From Ilyomonas limi (lineage in GTDB: Bacteria > Bacteroidota > Bacteroidia > Chitinophagales > Chitinophagaceae), in contig NZ_SZQL01000001.1 of assembly GCF_005233845.1 (NCBI RefSeq), positions 702,158 to 766,157 on the forward strand: a DNA stretch of 64,000 nucleotides. The letters run 5' to 3'. Made by a program: the position numbers and the translations under genes. The notes beneath the pieces were generated by a model that worked only from the letters and a program-made list of their open reading frames with translations, did not search any database and was not told the origin of the DNA. Below are positions 8,808 to 17,650 of the stretch, piece after piece. Each line of letters opens with the position of its first letter. The first letter of the stretch is position 1.

Positions 8808-11800
8808 ATGGGAAACAAGCACTGGCAAAGTTTTGGCGAGCTTAATCGAACCGAAGCATTCAATGATGCTGCCAAAGATGAATTTCGCGAAGACCTTCCA
8901 TTCGTAGCAGATAATAAAGGACTGCTTGAAGCAGTAAGACCACGAAGAGACTTCTTGAAATATTTAGGCTTCAGTACGGCTGCAGCAGCCGTTGCTGCAA
9001 GCTGCGAAATGCCCGTAAAAAGGGTTATTCCTTTTGCCAATAAGCCTGAAGATATTGTACCCGGCACCGCCAATTATTATGCAACTACTTATGTGCAGGA
9101 TGGCGATGCGGTGAGTATATTGGCTAAAGTAAGGGATGGACGTCCTATAAAAATAGAGGGCAACGAGTTATCGCCCATCACCTTTGGCGGTACATCTGCC
9201 CGCGTGCAGGCTTCGGTGCTCGACTTGTATGATACGGCACGGTTGCGCTATCCTTATATTACACGTAAGCAAAACGAAGTAACACACGAAGCTATTGACA
9301 GAGCTATAGCTGTTGACCTTGCCAATTTGGGTGGTGCTCCGGTAGTTCTTTTAACCAGCACTATCAATTCTCCTACCACTAAGGGGGTAATAGCGCAGTT
9401 TCTTGCAAAATACCCTGGCAGCCGCCATATACAGTACGATGCTGTTTCGCATAGCGGCATGTTGCTGGCAAACAAAGCCAGCTATGGCCGCCAGGCTATA
9501 CCTACCTACCGCTTTGATAATGCAAAAGTAATTGTAAGTCTGTCGGCTGACTTTTTAGGTACCTGGCTTAGTCCCGTAGAGTTTGCACCACAATATGCAA
9601 AAGGTAGAAAAATAAACGAACAAAATCCTGCCATGAGCAAGCACATTCAGTTTGAGAGTGTGCTGAGTATGACAGGTGGTTGTGCTGATGAACGTTATTT
9701 GCATCGTCCTTCAGAAATAGGCGCCGTAGCAGTTGCCTTGCTGAATGCTGTTAATAGTACTGGTACTACAGGCATATCTGATGCTAAACTGAAGGCTGGT
9801 ATTGAAAAAACGGCTACGCTGTTAAATGCTAATAAAGGTGCCAGCGTGGTAGTGTGCGGCAGCAACGACCCGAATGTACAAATAGTGGTGAATGCCATTA
9901 ATGAAGCGATAGGTGCAAATGGAAAAACCATTGACTGGAATACGACTTTAAACTATCGCCAGGGTATAGATAGTGATTTTGCACAACTGGTAGAAGATAT
10001 GAATGCCGGAAGAATTGGTGCTTTGCTGATTCACGGTGCTAATCCGGTATATACCTGGAGTGATAGCAAAAGCGTGGCTGATGGCATAAAGAAGGTAAAA
10101 GTAACCATTTCCTTTAACAGCAAAAACGACGAAACAACCCAGCTTTGCAAGTATGTGATTCCTGATCACCATTTTCTCGAGAGCTGGGGTGATGCTGAGC
10201 CAAGGTCCGGGTCTTATTCCTTAATGCAGCCAACCATTTATCCTTTATTTAAAACAAGGCAATGGCAGGATAGCCTGCTTAAATGGAGTGGCGCACCTGC
10301 TACAGATTATTATACTTATTTAAGGCAATACTGGCTGGGTGTTTTAGGCGGTGAAGATGGTTGGAACAAAGCCATCCAGGATGGCATAGTGCATCCCGCT
10401 ACTTCGGCAACAACTGTTAAGACTTCTACTGCTACCCAAGATAGCACAATGGCTAAAAGTACGCCTAATGTAGCTATTCCTGCGCCGGTAACAACTGGCG
10501 CACCTACTAGCGGCGGTACTGCTGCCTATAATGGCGGTGGTTTAGCCGCTGCAACAGCTGCTATAAGTGCCAATGCGCCAAAAACATCGGGAACAGAATT
10601 GTATTTATACCAAAAAGTAGGCATTGGTGCTGGTCAGGGCGCCAGCAATCCCTGGTTGCAGGAGCTGCCCGACCCGGTAACACGTGCCACCTGGGACAAT
10701 TATATTATTATTTCTCCGGCAATGGCAAAAAGCCTGCTGGGCATTGATCTGGAAAAAGCCGGCGACACAGATGATTACGAAGTACACCCGGAAAAGCAGG
10801 TGCTTAAAGTAACTGCTGGTAATAAAACGGTGGAACTGCCTTTCCTTATTGTTCCAGGTACACATCCAAATACTATTGGTATAGCCGTAGGTTACGGACG
10901 TACCCCCGAATTGGGTAAAGCAGTAACAGTAGGCGGTGGTAAAAATGTATATCCTTTTACCTCTTATACCGGTAGCACAATAAGCCATATTGTACCTGCT
11001 GTAACTATCGAAAAAACAGGCAATACTTATCCGTTGGCGCTGGTACAAACACATAATACTTATGATACGCCTCAGGGCAATCGCACTGAAGTGGTAAAAG
11101 AAATAAGTCTGGCTGAGTTTAAGGCAAAGCCAAATGAAATACTGGAAGAGCGGGAAGAGGAGTTGGAACCTTTTGGTGGATTGGAGCATTTTGAAAAACA
11201 AGGTACCATTTTCCCTTATCACGAAAAACCGGGCGTTAAGTGGGGAATGAGTGTGGACATGAACAGTTGTATTGGCTGCGGTGCTTGTGTAGTAGCCTGC
11301 ATCAGCGAAAATAATATAGCGATTGTAGGTAAAGAAGAGGTACAGCGTTTTCATGATATGCACTGGTTGCGTATAGACCGCTATTACAGCGGCAATATGG
11401 ATAATCCATTTGTTACCTACCAGCCCATGCTTTGCCAGCACTGCGATAATGCACCCTGCGAAAATGTGTGTCCGGTAGATGCTACCAACCACAGCAGCGA
11501 GGGCTTGAACCAAATGGCTTATAACCGTTGCATTGGTACACGCTATTGCGCAAATAACTGCCCTTATAAAGTACGTCGCTTCAACTGGGCCGATTATACC
11601 GGCGCAGACAGCTTCCCTGACAACCAACGGCAAGTACTGGATGCCGCAGTAATGAACATGAATGAACCGCTTACACGTATGGTGTTGAACCCCGATGTAA
11701 CCGTTCGTTCGCACGGGGTAATGGAAAAGTGCAGCTTCTGCGTACAGCGTTTGCAGGAGGGTAAGCTGAAAGCTAAAAGAGAAAGCCGTCCACTGAAAAC

Positions 11801-12053
11801 CGGCGAGAATAATGAGTGGGATTTAAAAACCGCCTGTCAGCAGGCTTGCCCAACCAATGTATTTGTATTTGGTAATGTAAATGATCCTAACAGCGCCATT
11901 TCTCAGATGAGAAAGAATAACCCGCAAAGATCTTATGGTGTGATAGAATTTCTTCACACGCTACCAAATGTTAATTATCTCACGAGGATAAGAAATATAG
12001 ACGAACATATAGGTGTTGGCGAGGAGCATCATGAAGGTGAAGGAGCCGCATAG
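8808..12053 (+). CDS. actB: Alternative complex III subunit ActB, iron-sulfur protein with molybdopterin-oxidoreductase-like domain
   Basis: This 1081-aa protein has a Tat-like N-terminal motif, RPRRDFLKYLG with RR at 46-47, then a hydrophobic run ending ASC. Residues ~80-740 resemble the molybdopterin oxidoreductase fold, which in ActB carries no cofactor. A Ser/Thr/Ala/Pro-rich low-complexity stretch at ~528-592 interrupts it. The C-terminal ferredoxin-like domain holds the cluster cysteines: C821/C824/C827/C831, C876/C879/C884/C888, C908/C914/C918, and C975/C978 with C1010/C1014. The third set lacks one cysteine, consistent with one 3Fe-4S and three 4Fe-4S clusters as known for ActB. It relays electrons between the membrane subunits and the hemes. 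Confidence 0.95.
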   Translation: MGNKHWQSFGELNRTEAFNDAAKDEFREDLPFVADNKGLLEAVRPRRDFLKYLGFSTAAAAVAASCEMPVKRVIPFANKPEDIVPGTANYYATTYVQDGDAVSILAKVRDGRPIKIEGNELSPITFGGTSARVQASVLDLYDTARLRYPYITRKQNEVTHEAIDRAIAVDLANLGGAPVVLLTSTINSPTTKGVIAQFLAKYPGSRHIQYDAVSHSGMLLANKASYGRQAIPTYRFDNAKVIVSLSADFLGTWLSPVEFAPQYAKGRKINEQNPAMSKHIQFESVLSMTGGCADERYLHRPSEIGAVAVALLNAVNSTGTTGISDAKLKAGIEKTATLLNANKGASVVVCGSNDPNVQIVVNAINEAIGANGKTIDWNTTLNYRQGIDSDFAQLVEDMNAGRIGALLIHGANPVYTWSDSKSVADGIKKVKVTISFNSKNDETTQLCKYVIPDHHFLESWGDAEPRSGSYSLMQPTIYPLFKTRQWQDSLLKWSGAPATDYYTYLRQYWLGVLGGEDGWNKAIQDGIVHPATSATTVKTSTATQDSTMAKSTPNVAIPAPVTTGAPTSGGTAAYNGGGLAAATAAISANAPKTSGTELYLYQKVGIGAGQGASNPWLQELPDPVTRATWDNYIIISPAMAKSLLGIDLEKAGDTDDYEVHPEKQVLKVTAGNKTVELPFLIVPGTHPNTIGIAVGYGRTPELGKAVTVGGGKNVYPFTSYTGSTISHIVPAVTIEKTGNTYPLALVQTHNTYDTPQGNRTEVVKEISLAEFKAKPNEILEEREEELEPFGGLEHFEKQGTIFPYHEKPGVKWGMSVDMNSCIGCGACVVACISENNIAIVGKEEVQRFHDMHWLRIDRYYSGNMDNPFVTYQPMLCQHCDNAPCENVCPVDATNHSSEGLNQMAYNRCIGTRYCANNCPYKVRRFNWADYTGADSFPDNQRQVLDAAVMNMNEPLTRMVLNPDVTVRSHGVMEKCSFCVQRLQEGKLKAKRESRPLKTGENNEWDLKTACQQACPTNVFVFGNVNDPNSAISQMRKNNPQRSYGVIEFLHTLPNVNYLTRIRNIDEHIGVGEEHHEGEGAA

Positions 12054-12172
12054 CATTTGCTGCCGTTGCAACTCATTGTATGCAGAGGTAGCAGATAAAA
12101 GATAATAGCAGCGATTTAGTTTATTCCCATAAATAAAAAATTCAGTTTTCTTAGATTTTAAAATATTGCCGG

Positions 12173-13612
12173 ATGTCACTAAAATACGAATCACAGCTAA
12201 GGGAACCGTTGGTGGATGGAGATAAAAATTATCATCAGGTAACGGTAGATATTTGTACGCCTATTGAAGTGAAACCATCAAAACTGTGGTATGTAGGCTT
12301 TTACATTTCGGTAGCACTGTTGCTGTTTGGCGTGTACAGCGTGTACCGCGAAGTGGTATATGGCACCGGGCAGTGGAACTTGAATAAAACAGTTGGCTGG
12401 GGTTGGGATATCACCAACTTTGTATGGTGGGTAGGTATTGGTCACGCCGGTACATTAATCTCTGCCATCTTATTGCTCTTCAGGCAGGGCTGGCGTACCG
12501 GTGTAAACCGTGCTGCAGAAGCAATGACCATTTTTGCGGTAATGTGTGCCGGTCAGTTCCCTATTTTTCACATGGGGCGCGTATGGATGGGCTTTTTTGT
12601 AATGCCTTACCCAAATACCCGCGGACCTGTTTGGCCAAACTTTGATTCTCCACTGATGTGGGACGTGTTTGCCATCTCTACTTATTTTACTGTATCCCTT
12701 TTATTCTGGTACAGCGGTTTATTACCCGACTTTGCAACCGTGCGCGACCGTGCTAAAACAAAACTCCGTAAATTATTATATGGTATCGCCTCTTTTGGCT
12801 GGACGGGTTCTACCAAGCACTGGCAAAGACACGAATCGCTCTCGCTCGTACTGGCAGGCTTGGCAACGCCGCTGGTACTTTCGGTACACACCATCGTATC
12901 TTTCGACTTTGCTACTTCCGTAATACCTGGCTGGCATACCACAATCTTCCCACCGTATTTTGTGGCAGGTGCTATCTTCTCTGGCTTTGCAATGACGCAA
13001 TCGCTGCTGATTGTTGTCCGCAAAGTGCTTCACCTGGAGGATTATATTACTATAGGGCATATAGAAGCAATGAATAAAGTAATTGTACTCACCGGCTCTA
13101 TCGTAGGTTGCGCTTACCTTACCGAGTTATTTATGGCTTTTTATAGCCAGAATAAATACGAGGCCTATGCATTTTTCTACAGCCGCGGCAACTTGTTTAG
13201 CCCGTATGGCTGGAGCTATTGGGGAATGATGGCCTGCAACGTATTGTCTCCGCAGGTGTTCTGGTTCAGAAAACTAAGAAGAAATGTTACATTAACGTTC
13301 TTCATGAGCATCATTGTAAATACAGGTATGTGGTTCGAGCGTTTTGTAATCATCGTTACTTCCATATACCGAGATTACCTGCCTTCGTCCTGGACTGTAT
13401 ATTATAGCCCAAGCATCTGGGAGGTAGGCTTCTATCTTGGTACATTCGGTTTGTTCTTTACCTGCTTCTTCCTGTTTGCGAAATACTTCCCGGTAATTGC
13501 AACAGCCGAAATCAAGGCTATATTAAAAACATCGGGCGAAAATTATAAAGACAGAATGACGCCGATAGAAAAAGAAGAGCCGGCAGAATTTGTACACCAG
13601 TTTGCGCATTAA
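12173..13612 (+). CDS. actC: Alternative complex III subunit ActC, NrfD/PsrC-like quinol-binding membrane protein
   Basis: This 479-aa polytopic protein has about ten transmembrane helices and belongs to the NrfD/PsrC/HybB superfamily. The TNFVWWVGIGHAGTLISAIL segment in the first helices and the ERFVIIVTSIYRDYLPSSW segment near the C-terminus are typical of ActC. This subunit forms the periplasm-facing quinol oxidation site in contact with ActB. It binds no prosthetic group. The start at 12173 gives a 53-residue soluble N-terminus (MSLKYESQLREPLVDGDKNY), also typical. It lies in tandem with actB and actD, with a 119-base spacer upstream. Confidence 0.96.
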   Translation: MSLKYESQLREPLVDGDKNYHQVTVDICTPIEVKPSKLWYVGFYISVALLLFGVYSVYREVVYGTGQWNLNKTVGWGWDITNFVWWVGIGHAGTLISAILLLFRQGWRTGVNRAAEAMTIFAVMCAGQFPIFHMGRVWMGFFVMPYPNTRGPVWPNFDSPLMWDVFAISTYFTVSLLFWYSGLLPDFATVRDRAKTKLRKLLYGIASFGWTGSTKHWQRHESLSLVLAGLATPLVLSVHTIVSFDFATSVIPGWHTTIFPPYFVAGAIFSGFAMTQSLLIVVRKVLHLEDYITIGHIEAMNKVIVLTGSIVGCAYLTELFMAFYSQNKYEAYAFFYSRGNLFSPYGWSYWGMMACNVLSPQVFWFRKLRRNVTLTFFMSIIVNTGMWFERFVIIVTSIYRDYLPSSWTVYYSPSIWEVGFYLGTFGLFFTCFFLFAKYFPVIATAEIKAILKTSGENYKDRMTPIEKEEPAEFVHQFAH

Positions 13613-13680
13613 AAGATAGTATTAGTTGAAGTAAGTACAGCAATATATTTAACCATTAAATTTCCTGCGGGAATAGGATT

Positions 13681-14271
13681 ATGGCAAAAAAGAAATTTGT
13701 AGTAGGATCTTTTGATAATGAAGATGTATTATTTCCTGCTGTGAAAAAAGTACGCACGGCTGGATACAAAATACATGATGTATATACGCCCTTTCCGGTA
13801 CATGGGCTTGACCATGCCATAGGTATAAGGGAAACCAGTCTTCATACGGCAGGGTTTATTTATGGCATTACCGGTACAGCAACTGCCTTAGGTTGTATGG
13901 GCTGGATTTTTACAACGGATTGGCCGGTAAACATTGGTGGCAAGCCTCACTTTGCATTACCGGCTTTTATACCCATTACTTTTGAGTTGACCGTGTTGTT
14001 TTCTGCGGTAGGTATGGTTATTACTTTCTGCTATTTGTGTCAAATGATGCCTTTTGTAAAAAAACACCACTTTAGCCTGAGGGCCACCGATGATCTTTTT
14101 GTAATGGTGATTGAATGTACTGCCAAGACCAATGTAGATGACTTGAAAGCCTTTCTCACCAATAACGGCGCCATAGATGTAAATGTACAAGAAGCAGAAC
14201 CCGGCTGGTGGTTTGGCCGTTACGATAAAGACCAGCAGCTGATAAGAGATACGTACGTACAGCCAGTATAA
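13681..14271 (+). CDS. actD: Alternative complex III subunit ActD (DUF3341)
   Basis: The 196-aa protein has a cytoplasmic N-terminal domain (KKFVVGSFDNEDVLFPAVKK, then DVYTPFPVHGLD) and two transmembrane helices at ~60-85 and ~98-122. A C-terminal domain ends in EPGWWFGRYDKD. This is the DUF3341 layout of ActD, a structural subunit of alternative complex III without cofactors. The conserved YTPFPVHGLD motif is diagnostic. A 68-base spacer separates it from actC, and actE starts 15 bases after it. Confidence 0.95.
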   Translation: MAKKKFVVGSFDNEDVLFPAVKKVRTAGYKIHDVYTPFPVHGLDHAIGIRETSLHTAGFIYGITGTATALGCMGWIFTTDWPVNIGGKPHFALPAFIPITFELTVLFSAVGMVITFCYLCQMMPFVKKHHFSLRATDDLFVMVIECTAKTNVDDLKAFLTNNGAIDVNVQEAEPGWWFGRYDKDQQLIRDTYVQPV

Positions 14272-14286
14272 AACAGGAACTTATTT

Positions 14287-15009
14287 ATGATGAAAAAGTT
14301 ATCTATTATATTATTTTCTATTGCAGGTGTTGCTGTTGCGACCGGGTGTAGTGATATAAGACGAGAGCCTGGACTTATTTATATGCCTGACATGGCTTAC
14401 AGCAGGGCTTACGAAACCTATGTTGTAAGAGATACGAACTATTTTACTATGGATTCGGCGAATCCGCATGGTAAAATTTTCTATAATGCTCGTCCGGTGG
14501 CAGGTACTATTATGAGAGGGGAAGACTTAACCTTTACCCTGCCAAAAGACAAGGCTGGCGATAGTACCTACTATGTAGCCTCCAAACAGATACAAAATCC
14601 ATTAACCAATCCGGGTGCAGCAGATTTAAAAGAGGGCGAACGGCTATATTTAATCAACTGTGCAATATGCCATGGTTCCAAGCTGGATGGCAATGGCCCG
14701 CTTTATAAGGGTGGTCAGGGACCTTTCCCATCAGCACCTAAAAACCTGGTTAGTGATCCTTATACGGTAAATATGCCTCCTGGTCAGATGTATTATTCCA
14801 TTACTTATGGTAAAAACCTGATGGGACCTTACGGGTCGCAGTTGGATCATCATCAGCGCTGGATGGTTATTAATTATATAAAATCGAAGCAGGCTGCTAA
14901 TGCTCCTAAGCCAGCGAGCACCAGCAATACAGAGCCTGCTAATGCAGATGCCGGCGCCAATGCAAATACAAGCTCAACAACATCTGCTGGCACAAGTGCA
15001 ACGAAATAA
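14287..15009 (+). CDS. actE: Alternative complex III subunit ActE, monoheme c-type cytochrome lipoprotein
   Basis: The 240-aa precursor has a lipoprotein signal (LSIILFSIAGVAVATGCSD; lipidated Cys near residue 21). One heme site, CAICH, lies at 125-129, with a downstream PPGQMYYSITYGKNLMGPYG segment that can supply the axial Met. This matches ActE, the periplasmic monoheme cytochrome that docks on ActA and passes electrons onward. The C-terminal ~40 residues are an Ala/Asn/Ser/Thr-rich tail of low complexity (SNTEPANADAGANANTSS), probably disordered. Two adjacent ATGs (14287, 14290) could start it. Confidence 0.95.
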   Translation: MMKKLSIILFSIAGVAVATGCSDIRREPGLIYMPDMAYSRAYETYVVRDTNYFTMDSANPHGKIFYNARPVAGTIMRGEDLTFTLPKDKAGDSTYYVASKQIQNPLTNPGAADLKEGERLYLINCAICHGSKLDGNGPLYKGGQGPFPSAPKNLVSDPYTVNMPPGQMYYSITYGKNLMGPYGSQLDHHQRWMVINYIKSKQAANAPKPASTSNTEPANADAGANANTSSTTSAGTSATK

Positions 15010-15045
15010 ATATTTACTTCTGTTTTAAGCTATAAAAAAGAAATA

Positions 15046-16284
15046 ATGGCTGCTATAAAAGAAAAATTTGAGATACCAGGTAAAATGCGAACATGGTCTT
15101 TAGCCCTGATTGCTATTGGACTGCTACTAACTATTATAGGCTTTATTACAAAAGGGTTAAGCAGTGAAGAGCACGAGCGGGCAGTGTTTTGGGGTACGCT
15201 CTTATATAATAGTTTGTATTTTATGATGATATGCAATGCGTGTATGTTTTTTATATGCGCCACTACACTGGCTATGGGCGGGTGGGATGCCACTTTTCGC
15301 CGTGTACCCGAAGCTATCTCAACGCTGGTGCCCATTTTTGGTACTATCGCAGGTCTTCTCATGATTTTTATTGTTTTGTCAGACAAAGGCTATATTTATC
15401 AATGGCTGGATAGTAAAGAGGTAGCACACAGTAAAATGATACAGGGCAAATCAGGTTTTTTAAATAAACCATTTTTTATTATCTGGACACTTCTTACTAT
15501 TGGTTTGTGGAGTGTATTAGGTGCACGCATGCGCAGGCTGTCTGCCGAAACCGATAATGGACAGCTTAGCTATGAGCAAGGTAAAAGTTTTGTTTGGCGC
15601 AACACCGTTACGGCTGCCATGTTTATAGTATGGTTTGCGCTTACAACGGGTTCTGTTACACCCTGGTTTTGGATGATGAGTATTGATGCAGAGTGGTACT
15701 CAACTATGTATAGCTGGTACACCTTTGCAAGCACATTTGTAGCAGGCATGTCATTAATAACCTTATGGGTGATTTATTTAAAAAACAAAGGCTATCTCGA
15801 GCTAACCAACCAGGAGCATTTACATGACTTGGGTAAATTCGTGTTTGCTTTCTCAATTTTCTGGACGTACCTTTGGTTTGCACAGTATATGCTAATCTGG
15901 TATGCCAATATTCCTGAGGAAACTATTTATTTCAAACATCGTGTGGAGGGTGCATACAGAGGTATCTTCTTCTTCAATTTGATTGTAAACTTTGTTTGTC
16001 CTATTCTCATTCTGATGAAACGCTCTGTAAAGAGAAACTATACACTAATGACCTTTATGGCGGTGCTTATTGTATTTGGGCACTGGATAGATTTCTACCA
16101 AATGGTAATGGGTAGTATATCTGAGCAGCATGTAACACTGCTAAGTAGTGGCTGGCTCGATTTTGGAGTGGCCGCCCTGTTTATAGGTTTAATGATATTG
16201 ATTGTAGGCAGGTCGCTGGCTTCGAGGCCACTGGTGGCAAAGTATCATCCATTCCTTAAAGAAAGTATTATTCACCATACATAA
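15046..16284 (+). CDS. actF: Alternative complex III subunit ActF, second NrfD/PsrC-like membrane subunit
   Basis: The 412-aa protein has about ten transmembrane helices and pairs structurally with ActC. Recognisable segments are WDATFRRVPEAISTLVPIFG near residue 83, SIDAEWYSTMYSWYTFAS in the middle, and LTNQEHLHDLGKFVFAFSIFW at ~248-268. The HDLGKFVFAFSIFWTY region is characteristic of ActF. ActF has been proposed to contribute to a proton path from the cytoplasmic side; that is family knowledge. Its start lies 36 bases after actE. A 204-base gap follows before coxB, in which I see no terminator hairpin. Confidence 0.95.
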   Translation: MAAIKEKFEIPGKMRTWSLALIAIGLLLTIIGFITKGLSSEEHERAVFWGTLLYNSLYFMMICNACMFFICATTLAMGGWDATFRRVPEAISTLVPIFGTIAGLLMIFIVLSDKGYIYQWLDSKEVAHSKMIQGKSGFLNKPFFIIWTLLTIGLWSVLGARMRRLSAETDNGQLSYEQGKSFVWRNTVTAAMFIVWFALTTGSVTPWFWMMSIDAEWYSTMYSWYTFASTFVAGMSLITLWVIYLKNKGYLELTNQEHLHDLGKFVFAFSIFWTYLWFAQYMLIWYANIPEETIYFKHRVEGAYRGIFFFNLIVNFVCPILILMKRSVKRNYTLMTFMAVLIVFGHWIDFYQMVMGSISEQHVTLLSSGWLDFGVAALFIGLMILIVGRSLASRPLVAKYHPFLKESIIHHT

Positions 16285-16488
16285 CAGGCATAGTAAGAGA
16301 GGCAGGAGAGGAGGGTTGAGTACAAAATTTGTGAATTAAATAATAAATAAAGGAATTGAAGTAATTGCTGATACTAAACCGGGGATTATTGAATTTGGGG
16401 AGTAAGATAGTAAAGATAATTTGCCAGAAGGCAGATGAAGTATAGGCTAAACATAGCATATTTATAGAAAAGAAAACTTGTTTATAGC

Positions 16489-17616
16489 ATGTCGTTGTTT
16501 TTTACCATTGCAGTAGTAGTACTGATTTTTCTGATCATATTTCAGATTGCAAAAGCTGCCGAATATGTAGCTGTATTGAAAGGTGAGCAAAAGTCTAACA
16601 GACAACAGAATAAGATTAATGCTTTTCTGATGATTTCATTTTTGGTGTTGGGCTTAATTGGTGTGTATTGGTCCAATGAATTGTTTTATAGCAAAACCGT
16701 AATGCCTATCGGGGCAGCCAGTGACCACGGTGAGAAGTACGATCAGATGTTTACATGGACAATCATTATCACTGGTATTGTATTTTTCGTTACACAAATA
16801 CTGCTTTTCTGGTTTGCTTACCGTTATCAGCACAACGATAACCGAAAGGTTTACTTTTTTCCGCACAACAATACATTGGAATTGATTTGGACTGTGGTGC
16901 CGGCAATTGCATTAACGGTGTTGGTAGTAATAGGCTTAAGAAACTGGTTTGCAATGACGAGTGCCGCACCAAAGAATGCAATGGAAGTTGAAGTAGTTGG
17001 TAAACAGTTTGGCTGGCTATATCGCTATCCGGGCAGAGACCACAAATTTGGCCAAACATTTTACAGGGTAATAGATGATGGCGCCAATAACCCTTTAGGT
17101 CAGATATGGAGAGATAGTGCCGCGTTGAATTTACATGCAGACCCTGCGAATTTTGATGATGTAATGCCCACCACTTTGTACCTTGTGAAAAACCGCCCTG
17201 TGAAAATGATTATTAACTCCAGAGATGTGGTGCATGACGTGGGGCTGATACATTTTAGAATGAAAATGGATGCGGTGCCCGGTATTCCTACTACCATTTG
17301 GTTTACACCAACGCTCACTACAAAGGAAATGCAGGAGAAAACGGGCAATCCAAATTTTCAGTACGAGATTACCTGCGATCAGATGTGTGGTAATGGTCAT
17401 TACTCCATGCGGGGCGTGATTGTAGTAGTAACACAGGCAGAGTTTGATGCATGGCTGTCTCAGCAAAAGCCTAATTATTATGCTGCTTTTCCCGAAAAGG
17501 ATCCGGCAAATAAGGTACAGGTAGCTACGCCGCCTACTAACCCTAATACCGGAGATACTTCCAGATTAAGAGGTACAAGCGGTAATCCGGTAGGCAATTC
17601 TCCCAATTTAAAGTAA
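16489..17616 (+). CDS. coxB: Cytochrome c oxidase subunit II with CuA site
   Basis: The 375-aa protein has an N-terminal helix (residues 3-22) plus the two transmembrane helices of subunit II, then a cupredoxin domain. CuA ligands visible are H249 (in VVHDVGLIHF) and the C296-D-Q-M-C300-GNG-H304-YS-M307 cluster. The usual CSE sequence is CDQ here; that residue ligates copper through its backbone, so function should be retained. The periplasmic domain receives electrons, most likely from ActA/ActE. The C-terminal ~40 residues are Pro/Asn/Thr-rich and lack a CxxCH, so this is not a caa3-type fusion. It is a 375-aa form, somewhat longer than typical, because of the N-terminal helix. Confidence 0.96.
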   Translation: MSLFFTIAVVVLIFLIIFQIAKAAEYVAVLKGEQKSNRQQNKINAFLMISFLVLGLIGVYWSNELFYSKTVMPIGAASDHGEKYDQMFTWTIIITGIVFFVTQILLFWFAYRYQHNDNRKVYFFPHNNTLELIWTVVPAIALTVLVVIGLRNWFAMTSAAPKNAMEVEVVGKQFGWLYRYPGRDHKFGQTFYRVIDDGANNPLGQIWRDSAALNLHADPANFDDVMPTTLYLVKNRPVKMIINSRDVVHDVGLIHFRMKMDAVPGIPTTIWFTPTLTTKEMQEKTGNPNFQYEITCDQMCGNGHYSMRGVIVVVTQAEFDAWLSQQKPNYYAAFPEKDPANKVQVATPPTNPNTGDTSRLRGTSGNPVGNSPNLK

Positions 17617-17637
17617 AGCAATACACGTAATTATTAT

Positions 17638-17644
17638 AAAGGAG
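17638..17644 (+). promoter_or_regulatory. Shine-Dalgarno-like site before coxA
   Basis: AAAGGAG ends 6 bases before the coxA ATG at 17651. Strong Shine-Dalgarno sequences are unusual in Bacteroidota, so this may reflect a need for high translation of subunit I. It also supports the 17651 start. Confidence 0.6.
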
Positions 17645-17650
17645 TTTGAT

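Noticed and set aside
10605-11714. 369-codon minus-strand open frame inside actB
   Set aside because: It is antisense to the ferredoxin-like and preceding region of ActB, which has all the expected cysteines; the antisense translation is Cys/Ile/Tyr-rich with no domain.
16268-16459. Minus-strand open frame between actF and coxB
   Set aside because: It lies in a short operon-internal spacer, opposite to the operon; composition does not look like coding sequence.
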